Positions 1 to 9,300 of a DNA stretch of 64,000 nucleotides are shown here, piece by piece (positions within the stretch are counted from its first letter, which is position 1; each line of letters begins with the position of its first letter). The position numbers and the translations under genes are program-made. The stretch lies in assembly GCF_019455385.1 (NCBI RefSeq), contig NZ_JACOFR010000001.1, forward strand, positions 62,001-126,000, written 5' to 3'. Under the pieces are notes generated by a model, which worked only from the letters and a program-made list of their open reading frames with translations, was not told the origin of the DNA and did not search any database. Source of the DNA: Bradyrhizobium sp. BR 10289. GTDB taxonomy: Bacteria; Pseudomonadota; Alphaproteobacteria; Rhizobiales; Xanthobacteraceae.

Positions 1-399
1 CTGATGCACAGTCTGAAGCACTACAAGGTGCTGCACGAGAAGAACGTCATTCTCACCATCGAGACCGCGCAGACCCCGCGGATCGATCCGGCCGAGCGGG
101 TCAAGCTGGAGCAGATCTCGCCGACCTTCTCCAAGGTGACGCTGAAGTTCGGCTTCATGGAATCGCCCAACGTGCCGAAGGCCCTCGCCATCGCCCGCAA
201 GCTGGGCTGGCAGTTCGACATCATGTCGACCTCGTTCTTCCTGTCGCGCCGGGCCCTCAAGCCGGCCGCCCATTCCGGCATGCCGCGCTGGCAGGACCGC
301 CTGTTCATCTCACTCAGCCGCTCCGCCAACGACGCCACCGACTATTTCCAGATCCCCTCGGGGCGCGTCGTCGAGGTCGGCACCCAGGTGACGATCTAG
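1..399 (+). CDS. kup: KUP-type potassium uptake permease, C-terminal part
   Basis: The frame is already open at base 1, so only about the last 132 residues are present. They match the cytoplasmic tail of KUP low-affinity K+ permeases: the opening [16 protein letters not shown] and the later [16 protein letters not shown] are characteristic. The membrane domain that carries out K+ uptake lies upstream of the window. The gene ends with TAG and is followed by about 150 bases without a gene. Alphaproteobacteria often carry several kup copies, so which paralogue this is cannot be decided from the tail. Confidence 0.92.
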   Translation: MMHSLKHYKVLHEKNVILTIETAQTPRIDPAERVKLEQISPTFSKVTLKFGFMESPNVPKALAIARKLGWQFDIMSTSFFLSRRALKPAAHSGMPRWQDRLFISLSRSANDATDYFQIPSGRVVEVGTQVTI

Positions 400-557
400 G
401 CCCAGGCTTCAAAGCAGGCTTCAAGTCGCTGCGATTTAGCTTTAACTTGCGCAAGGCAGCTCAAGCCTTTGTAGCGCTTGATTTTCGTCGGGCGAGAGGC
501 GAGGTTGCCGCCCGCCGGGATCGCCCCGGCCGGTGACTTGCGACGTTGGAGGATGAA

Positions 558-884
558 GTGGCGCATCAAGTACAGGATCTGACCCCGGACGAGGTTTCCA
601 AGGGCGTCGCGGAAGGCCGCTATCTCCTGGTCGACGTGCGCGAGCCGAACGAGGTCGAGGCCGAGGCCTATCCCTATGGCGTCGTCGTGCCGCTGTCGAC
701 CTTCGATCCCAAGGCGATCCCGGATCCCGCCGGCAAGGAGGTCGTGTTCGCCTGCCGCTCCGGCAAGCGCTCCGTGACCGCTTCGCTCGCGGCGCAGGCG
801 GCGGGCCTGCCTTACGACAAGCATCTGGCCGGCGGCATGCTCGGCTGGAAGGCGGCCGGGCTGCCCAGCAAGGTCGGCGGCTAA
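558..884 (+). CDS. Single-domain rhodanese-like sulfurtransferase
   Basis: A 108-residue protein consisting of one rhodanese domain. The active-site loop CRSGKRS begins at Cys66, the residue that carries the persulfide in this family, and the domain ends with the usual GGMLGW-type motif. It is probably a soluble cytoplasmic sulfur-transfer or thiol-handling protein; the acceptor is unknown. I chose GTG at 558 because a GGAGG sequence (548-552) lies five bases upstream. A TTG at 546 in the same frame would add four residues but has no ribosome site. The stop is seven bases before the aminotransferase start, so the two genes are probably cotranscribed. Confidence 0.88.
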   Translation: MAHQVQDLTPDEVSKGVAEGRYLLVDVREPNEVEAEAYPYGVVVPLSTFDPKAIPDPAGKEVVFACRSGKRSVTASLAAQAAGLPYDKHLAGGMLGWKAAGLPSKVGG

Positions 885-891
885 GCTCGCG

Positions 892-2070
892 ATGACCAAG
901 AGCTCTTCGCTGAACAAGGTCTTCGCCGACCTTCCGGTCACCATCTTCGAGGCGATGTCGCAGGCTGCCCGCGACAATGCCGCCATCAATCTCGGCCAGG
1001 GTTTTCCCGATGATCCCGGCCCCGAGGACATCCGCCGCGCCGCGGCCGACGCCTCGCTGAACGGCTACAACCAGTACCCCTCAATGATGGGCCTGCCGGA
1101 ACTGCGCCAGGCGATCGCGACCCATTACGGCCACTGGCACGGGCTGAAGCTCGATCCGATGAGCGAGGTGATGGTGACCTCCGGCGGCACCGAGGCGCTG
1201 ACCTCGGCGATCCTCGCGGTGGTCCAGCCCGGCGACGAGGTGGTCTGCTTCCAGCCGGTCTACGATTCCTATCTGCCGATCATCCGCCAGGCCGGCGGCA
1301 TTCCGCGCCTGGTTCGTCTCGAGCCGCCGCACTGGCGCTTGAACGAGGACATGCTGAAAAGCGTGTTCAATTCAAAGACCAAGGCGGTGCTGTTCAACAA
1401 TCCCTTGAATCCTTCGGCGGTGGTCTATCCGCGCGAGGACCTCGAACTGCTCGCACGCTACTGCCAGGAGTTCGACGTCATCGCGATCTGCGATGAGGTC
1501 TGGGAGCACGTCACCTTCGACGAGCACAAGCACATCCCGCTGATCACCATCCCCGGCATGCGCGAGCGCACCATCAAGGTCGGCTCGGCCGGAAAAATCT
1601 TCTCGCTGACGGGCTGGAAGATCGGCTTCGTCTGTGCGGCGCCGCCGCTGCTGCGGGTGGCGGCCAAGGTGCACCAGTTCCTGACCTTCACCACCGCGCC
1701 GAACCTGCAGGCCGCCGTCGCCTACGGCCTCGGCAAGTCCGACGACTACTTCCTGTCGATGCGCAAGGATCTGACGCGGAGCAGGGACCGCCTGACCAAG
1801 GGGCTGGAGAGCCTCGGCTTCCCCGTGCTGAAGTCGCAAGGCACCTACTTCCTCACCGTCGACCTGTCGCCGCTCGGACTCAACGAGAGCGACACCGAGT
1901 TCTGCTGGCGCATCGTGAAGGACTACAAGGTCGCGGCGATCCCGGTCTCGGCGTTCTACGAGCAGGACCCGGTGACCTCAGTGGTGCGCTTCTGCTTTGC
2001 CAAGAAGGACCAGACGCTGGACACCGCGCTGGAGCGGCTGTCTGACGCGGTGCGTGGACGCAAGAGGTAG
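892..2070 (+). CDS. PLP-dependent class I/II aminotransferase
   Basis: A 392-residue fold-type I aminotransferase. The PLP-binding lysine is Lys235 in GSAGKIFSLTGWKIGF. The NNPLNP motif (169-174) and Asp201 in CDEVW are the other cofactor contacts seen in the family. Layout and motifs resemble methionine or kynurenine aminotransferases (YbdL/KAT-like), which transfer an amino group from an aromatic or sulfur amino acid to a 2-oxo acid; the substrate cannot be fixed here. The gene lies seven bases after a rhodanese gene and six before a potF-like gene, so all three may form one transcript. Confidence 0.9.
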   Translation: MTKSSSLNKVFADLPVTIFEAMSQAARDNAAINLGQGFPDDPGPEDIRRAAADASLNGYNQYPSMMGLPELRQAIATHYGHWHGLKLDPMSEVMVTSGGTEALTSAILAVVQPGDEVVCFQPVYDSYLPIIRQAGGIPRLVRLEPPHWRLNEDMLKSVFNSKTKAVLFNNPLNPSAVVYPREDLELLARYCQEFDVIAICDEVWEHVTFDEHKHIPLITIPGMRERTIKVGSAGKIFSLTGWKIGFVCAAPPLLRVAAKVHQFLTFTTAPNLQAAVAYGLGKSDDYFLSMRKDLTRSRDRLTKGLESLGFPVLKSQGTYFLTVDLSPLGLNESDTEFCWRIVKDYKVAAIPVSAFYEQDPVTSVVRFCFAKKDQTLDTALERLSDAVRGRKR

Positions 2071-2076
2071 ACAGAG

Positions 2077-3183
2077 ATGACCAATGTCAGCCGCTCTCGC
2101 TTTGGTCTCGCGATCGCCGCAGCGCTGACGTTGCTTTCCGCCCCTGCCGGGGCCGAGGAGCGGGTCGTCAACTTCTACAACTGGTCGAACTACATGGCGC
2201 CTGATGTCCTCGAGGCGTTCACGAAGGAGACCGGCATCAAGGTGGTCTACGACACCTTCGACGCCAACGAGACGCTGGAGACGCGCCTGATGGCCGGCAA
2301 GTCCGGCTACGACGTCGTGGTGCCCACGGCGTATTTCCTGCAGCGCCAGATCAAGGCCAACATCTTCCAGAAGCTCGACAAGGCGAAGCTGCCGAACCTC
2401 GCTAATGCCTGGCCGGTGGTGACGCAGCGCCTCGCCACCTACGACCCCGGCAACGTCTATGCCGCGAACTACATGTGGGGCACGACGGGCATCGGCTACA
2501 ACGTCGCCAAGGTGAAGCAGATCCTCGGTCCCGACGCCAAGATCGACAGCTGGGACATCGTCTTCAAGCCGGAGAACCTCGCCAAGTTCAAAGACTGCGG
2601 CGTGCACATGCTCGACTCCGCCGACGACATCTTTCCGGCGGCGCTGAGCTGGCTCGGGCTCGATCCGAATTCGACCAAGCCGGCCGACCTCGAGAAGGCC
2701 GCCGATGCCGTCGCCAAGGTCCGCCCGTCCGTGCGCAAGTTTCACTCGTCCGAATATCTGAGCGCGCTCGCCACCGGCGAGATCTGCTTCGTGGTCGGCT
2801 GGTCCGGCGACATCATGCAGGCCCGCGCGCGGGCGGCGGAAGCCAAGAGCGGCATCGAGATCGGCTACACCATCCCGAAGGAGGGCGCGCAGATGTTCTT
2901 CGACAATCTCGCGATCCCCGCGGATGCCAAGAACGTCGCGGAAGCCTACGAGCTGATCAACTATCTCTATCGTCCTGATGTCGCCGCCAAGAACTCGGAC
3001 TTCCTGTCCTACGCCAACGGCAACCTCGCCAGCCAGAAGCTGGTCGATCCGAAGATCCTGGGCGACAAGAACATCTATCCGGACGAGGCGACGCTTTCAA
3101 AACTGTTCGTCATCACGGCCCGCGAGCCGGCGACTCAGCGCATCATCAACCGGCTCTGGACCAAGGTGAAGACGGGGCGGTAG
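2077..3183 (+). CDS. PotF-like periplasmic polyamine-binding protein
   Basis: A 368-residue extracellular solute-binding protein. An N-terminal signal peptide ends near SAPAGAEE, and the mature start VVNFYNWSNYMAPDVL closely follows E. coli PotF. KVVYDTFDANETLE, LMAGKSGYDVVVP and YMWGTTGIGYNV cover conserved parts of the family, including ligand-pocket regions. It should capture putrescine or spermidine for an ABC importer. No potG, potH or potI gene is adjacent, so the permease and ATPase must be encoded elsewhere. It is spaced six bases from the aminotransferase gene and probably belongs to the same operon. Confidence 0.9.
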   Translation: MTNVSRSRFGLAIAAALTLLSAPAGAEERVVNFYNWSNYMAPDVLEAFTKETGIKVVYDTFDANETLETRLMAGKSGYDVVVPTAYFLQRQIKANIFQKLDKAKLPNLANAWPVVTQRLATYDPGNVYAANYMWGTTGIGYNVAKVKQILGPDAKIDSWDIVFKPENLAKFKDCGVHMLDSADDIFPAALSWLGLDPNSTKPADLEKAADAVAKVRPSVRKFHSSEYLSALATGEICFVVGWSGDIMQARARAAEAKSGIEIGYTIPKEGAQMFFDNLAIPADAKNVAEAYELINYLYRPDVAAKNSDFLSYANGNLASQKLVDPKILGDKNIYPDEATLSKLFVITAREPATQRIINRLWTKVKTGR

Positions 3184-3314
3184 GCGCCTCGTCAGCTCGT
3201 TTTTTCAAAACAACCCCATGCACAGTAGAACCGCCATCTGCGCCTTGCCGGCGGTCGCGCTGCTTAAGTCGCGATCCGGCCTGGCTTAATTTCCGCGCGG
3301 GCGCAGGATGCTTC

Positions 3315-6300
3315 CTACCACTCATACCGCACCGTGCCCTTGCCCGTGTAGGTCTGCGTGCTGCGGGAGAATTCGCCCTCGACGGTGCCGGCGAGCGACA
3401 GGCCGTTCCGCCATTTCATCTCGGCGCGGCCGCCGACCAGCGCGGAGTCCGCGGCAGGCTGCGCCCCGCTGACCGTGAAGGCGGCCCCGGGCAGCGTCTG
3501 GAAGGCGGCGTTCACGAGGCGGTTGGTGTTGGTGTCGTGCGCCCAGGCGAGCCGGCCGCGCAACGTGAGTTGGCCATTCCCGACCAGGAAACGCTGGTCA
3601 GTGCGCGCGCCCAGCTCGGTGCGCACATTCGTCGTGTCCTGAGAACCGTAAGAGAGCGCGAACTGGTTGCTGCCGACGAGTGCGGTCTCGCCGTAGCCGG
3701 GCAGGTGGAAGGTGGTCGCCTGCACGGCCGCGTAGGGCGTCACGCCGAAGGTCGAGCCGGGCACGGGCACCAAGCGCCAGCCCGCCTCCAGGCGGCCGGC
3801 AAAAGTGCTGGCCTTGAAGTTCGCGGAGAGCTTGTCGGTGCCCGACACCGTCACTGTGCGATCCGTAGTGACATCCTGCCAGCCATAGGCAAGTGCCGCC
3901 GAGAGATAAGCGGGGCCGAAATTGTGGCGGGCATAGAGCCCAGCCTGGAAGACATCGGCGCGGCCGCTGCCGAGCGCATCGGTCACCGAGAAGTTGAAGC
4001 CGGCGCCGCCGAGGGCGAAGCCGACCAGCGTGTCCGGCGAGAGGCGATAATCGGCGCCGACCGCGGTGCCGTAGATGCGGCTGGTGGTGGAGCTCGAACC
4101 GGCCGCGGCATTGCCGCTCAAATTGCTGCCGCCGCCATAGCCGGAGGCCCACACGCCCCAGCGACGGTCGATGGCATCGCTGCTGGTGTCGCGCGGCGTC
4201 ACCGCGGCGTAGGCCTCACGCGTCCTTGCGTCGTTTGGTGCGGTGGAAGCGTAGCCCAGTGTCCCGCCGTCGCCAGCCGACCTGCCGCGCTCGCCGTCCG
4301 AGCCGCCGCCACCGAGCGGATCGAGCATGCCCAGAAACTGCTGCATGGCGCCGAACGCGGCCTGCGTGCTGGCTGTGCCCGGCTGGCCCGAGACCTGGCT
4401 GAGCGACCGGTCGAGCTGCGGGCCGCTCATGTTGAGCAAAACGTCGAAGCCGGCCGGCGGCGTCGTGCCGCTCTCGACCGCGTGGTTGATACCGCCGGCG
4501 ACACTGGTCTGGTTGCCGCTGGTGCCTGCCGGCAGCACGATCGTGCCGGGATCGAGCACGAGGAAGACGTTGTTCAGGTCGTAGGTGAGGTGGGGATTTC
4601 GGGCGGGGCTGACGCTTCCGGCAATGGTCAGCCCGTCGAATTGCGTTCCACCGAGCCCGCCGGTTGCATTCAGGAGTGTGAAGGTCTGGCTGCGGAAGCT
4701 GCCGGGGATCGCCGTCGCCTGCACGGTGGCGCCTGTCAGTGACGCGGAGCCCGTGACGTTGGTGCGGTCGGCGGCGGAGGCGGAGACCTCGACCGTGTAG
4801 AAGCTGCCGGTCGTGAACGCCAGATTGCCGCTGACGGTGAGGGTGCCCACGGAATTGCCGGGCGCCAGCTTGCCGCCGTTCGCGATCGTGGTGTTGCCGA
4901 CGATGCCGGTGCCGCCGAGTGTGCCACCGCTGTTCACGGTGAGCCTGCTGGAGGACGCGATCGAGCCGTTTACCGCCAGCGTGCCGGCGTCGACCGTGGT
5001 GGCGCCCGTGTAGGTGTTGACGCCCGACAGGGTCAGCTTGCCGGTGCCGAGCTTGATCAGCGACGTTCCGGTCGTACTTCCGTCGCCGGAGAGCACGCCG
5101 CTGACGGTGGTCGACAGATTGTTGCCGCCGACCGTCAGCTCTACGGCGTTCAGCTTGAACTGGCCGCTGCCGGCGATCGAGCCAGCACTGATCTTGCCGT
5201 CGCTGCCTGCGCCGTGGGTGTGGAAGTCGATGACGGCGCTGGAGGTGGTGTTGACGAGCTGCGCGTTGCCGGCGGTGGAGTTGCCGTCGAACAGCACATT
5301 GCCGGTGTTGGTGATGGTCGCGCTGGCGGCCGTGGAGTTGCCGTGGAACGCCAGCTGCGCGTTGTTGGTGATATCAGCGCTGCCGGCCGAGGTGTTGAGG
5401 AATGCCAGCGTTCCGGCGGACACCGTCGCGCCGGAGAAACCTGCAGCGCTGGTCAGGGTCAGGGTGCCGGCGCCCGACTTGGTCAGCGCGCCGCCGCTAA
5501 GGCTCTGGCTGACGGTGAAATTGTTGGCGGCGTCTGCGATGTCGAACGTGCCACCTGCTGCGCCCCAGTTGATGGTGCGCGCGGTGGCGTTGAATGCCGT
5601 GCCGGTGATTTGCAGGGTGCCGCCGTTGAAGGTCAGGCTGCCCGCGAGGTCGCCGAGATTGGTGTCCGAGGAGACGCTGACCGTTCCGCCGGCGAAGGTG
5701 CTGCCGCCGGTATAGGTGTTGGAGCCCGACAGCGTCAGGGTGCCGGTGCCCGTCTTGACCAGCGAACCACCGGTGCCGCCGCTCGCGCCGCCATCGGCAA
5801 TCACGCCGCTGACCGTGGTCGACAGATTGTTGCCGCCGACCGTCAGCGCGTTGGCGCCGAGATAGAAGGTACCGTTGCCGGCGATCGAGCCGGCGCTGAG
5901 CTTGCGGTCGCCATTCGGTCCGGTGCTGCTGGAGAAGTCGAAGACGGCATTGGCCGCGTTGTTGATCAGCTGCGCATTGCCGGCGGTCGCATTGTCCTGG
6001 AAGGAGGTCGTGCCGCCGGTAGTGTTGGTAATGGTCGCGCTGCCGGCCGTGCTGCTGACGACAAAATTGATGGTGTTGCTGTTGGTGATGGACGCGTTGC
6101 CGGCCGTGGAGTTGTCGCGGAAAACCATCAGATTGGAGGTGCTGATGGTCGCGCTGCCAGCGGTGCCGTTGCTGTAGAAATAAAGCCAGCGATTGTTGGT
6201 GAGATTGGTGCTGCCTGCCGTGCTGTTTTCGTTGAAAGACAGCCAATTGTTGTTGGTGATGACGGCATTGCCGGCCGTGCTGCTGCCGTAGAAATACAGA

Positions 6301-9300
6301 TAGGCGCTGTTGGTGATAATTGCGTTGCCGGCGGTGGCGTTTCCCTGGAAGACGGCTCTGCTGTTGGCGCTGTTGGTGATGTGGGCGCTGCCCGCAGTGC
6401 TGGTGTCTTTGAAATACAGGAAGTTGTTGTCGCTGCTAATGGTCGCGCTGCCCGCCGAACTCGCATTGTTGAAGGTGACGTTGCCGGCGCCGCTGTTGGC
6501 GATGGTGGCAGCACCTGCGCTGCTCGTGTCGTTGAAGTTCAGGGTGCCAGCGTTGGTGATGGTGGCGCTGCCGGCACTGCTTGCGTTGCGGAAGTTCGTG
6601 GTTCCGCTGTTCGCGATGCCGGTGATGCCGCCCGTGTCGGCATTGACGATGTCGAATGTCGCGCCGCCGCCGACGGTCACCGCTCCGACAACGGAGCCGG
6701 TCGCGCCGCTATCGCCGATCTGGAGCGTGCCGCCCGAAATCGTCGTGCCGCCGCTATAAGTGTTGTGTCCGGTCAGGACGAGGGTGCCGGCACCGGCCTT
6801 GGTGAGCGATGTGCCGTTCCAGCCGGTGGCAGGGTTCGCCGATTGATCCGTCAGCGCCACGCCGACCGTGAAGGTGTCGCTAGCGTTGGTCAGCGTGAAG
6901 GTGCCGTGGGCGAGCGAGTTGCCCGCAGTCCAGTTTAATCCGTAGCTGGCGAGGTATTGCAGGCCGTTGGTCGATTTGTGGGTGGTCAGCGTGAGGTAGT
7001 CCACCGTGCCGCTGAAGCCGCCGACGGTGACGCCGGCAAAGTTGCCGTTGATGCCCGATCGGGTGTCGATCAGCACCTTGTCGTGCTGGCTCGCATCGTT
7101 GATGCCGCTGATATCGAAGGTGACGCCGTTGCCGATCGCGACGCTGCCGGCGGACAGGGCGGGGCTGCTGGTGCCGGCAGCGACGGACAGTGCGGTGTTG
7201 TTGCCGAAGGTCACGGTCTGCGCGACATTGAGCGTCGCGGGCGCCGCGATCGCCAGCGTGCCGCCTGTGACGTTGACGTTGCCGCCCAGATTGTTGCTGC
7301 CGCCTGCGCTACCGTTACCGAACTGCAACCGGCCGCTGGAGACGGTCGTGTCGCCACCATAGGTGTTCGTGCCCGTCAGGATCGTGGTGCCGGAGCCGAT
7401 CTGCTGCACGGCACCGCTGCCGGAAATGCCGCCGGCGATGGTGATCGTGTCGCTGCGATTGAAGGCGAGCACGCCGTCGTTGACGACATTGCCGACAATC
7501 GCGCCGGTCGTCCCGCCACTGCCAATCTGCAAAGTGCCGGCGGAGATGGTGGTACCGCCTGTGTAGCTGTTGTTGCCGGTCAGGATCGTGGTGCCCGAAC
7601 CGACCTGCTGCATGGAGCCGGTGCCGGACGTGTCGCCGGCGACGGTGATCGTGTCGCTGCAGTTGAAGACGAGCGTGCCGTTGTCGACGACATTGCCGGC
7701 AAGCGAGCCGGTCGTTCCGCCATCGCCGATCTGCAAGGTACCGGCCGCGATCGTGGTGCCGCCCGCGAAGCTGCTGTTGCCGGTCAGGATCGTGGTGCCC
7801 GAACCGACCTGCTGCAGGGCGCCGCCGCCGGAAATATTGCCGGCGATGGTGAATGTGTCGCTGCGGTTGAAGACGAGCGTGCCGTTGTCGACGATGTTGC
7901 CGGCAACGGAGCCGGTTGTCCCGCCATTGCCGATCTGGAGTGTGCCGCCGTTGATCGTGGTGCCGCCGGTATAGCGGGTGATGCCGGAGACGGTCAGCGT
8001 GCCGGTGCCGGTCTTCACCAGTGAACCACCGGAGCCGACGAGGGTGCCGGCCACCTCGGTCGATTGATTGTTCGAGCCGACCGTGAGCTCGTTGGCGCCG
8101 AGATCGTAATAGCCGCGGCCTGCGATCGAGCCGGCCGTCAGTTTGTGGTCGCCGGCTGCGCCTGTCGTGCCCGAAAAATCGAGGATTCCGTCGTTGACGA
8201 TGACGGCGTTGCCGGCATTGCTTTGGTCGCTGAACTGCAGATACGAGTTATTGGTGATGGTCGCGCTTCCACCGCTGCTGTTGCCGGTGAAGAACATGTA
8301 CGAGTGGCTCGTAATCGTTGCGCTGCCCGCGCTGCTGTTGTCCTGGAAGTACAACCAGCCGGTGGTGTTGTTGATGGTCGCGTGCCCGGCGGTGCTGTTG
8401 ACCGTGAAGTACATAAGGTGGTCGTGGTTCGTGATTGTCGCATTTCCGGCGGAGCTCGTGCCCTGAAACCAGGTGTAGGCCCCGTTGTCGAGGTCGGCGT
8501 TGCCGGCCGTCGAATTGTCGTTGAAATAGAGGTAGGCGGCGTTCGTTATCGTGACGTGGCCGGCGCTCAAATTGTTGAAGAAGGCGGTGTTGCCCGAGTT
8601 TGAAATGCTGCTGATCGAATCGGCGTTTGAGTTGACGACGTAGAAGTTTGCGGCATGGTTCACCGTCACGGCACCCTGGATCGAGCCGAAGCGGGTGGAG
8701 CTGCCGATAGCCAGCGTGCCGTTCGTGACTGTGGTGCCGCCCGAATAGGTGTTGATTCCGCTCAGCGTCAGCCACGCGGCGCCGGCTTTTTCCAGCGAGC
8801 CCGCGCCCGAAATGACACCGCTTGTCTCGGTGTCGGTATTGCTGCTGCCGACGATGAGATGATTGGTGCCGAGAACATAATTGCCGGCGCCGGCGATCGA
8901 GCCCGCATGAACATTGCCGTCTCCCGCGGCGCCCGTCGTCCCTGAGAAATCGACCGTGCCGCCTGCATTGCTGACGATCGCGATGCCGTCGCTGTCGACC
9001 CGGTTGAGGAAGTTGGTTGTGCCGCTGTTGACGATCGATCCGAGGCCACTCATGTCGGCGTTGACGAGATTGAGCCTCCCCGAGAGGGCAACGTCGATCG
9101 TATTCCTGACCGCGCCGACGCTGCCGAGCGTCCCGAGCTGCAGCGTGCCGGCGGAGACGCTGGTGCCGCCCGTATAGGTATTCGTTCCCGACAGGATGAG
9201 CGTGCCGGTGCCGGTCTTGACCAGCGATCCGCCGGTGCCGGAGATGATGCCGCTGACCTCGGTCGACTGGTTATTGGAGCCCACCCAGAGTTGATTGCCA

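Noticed and set aside
3249..3283. Hairpin between the potF-like and autotransporter genes
   Set aside because: The arms pair only with a bulge and a G-U pair, and no T-run follows on either strand, so I do not call a terminator.
5214..6938. Long open frame on the plus strand (574 codons) and several others opposite the autotransporter gene
   Set aside because: They lie antisense to a clearly real, repetitive gene, have low-complexity Ala/Gly/Val-rich products and no ribosome sites. High GC content makes such antisense frames common.
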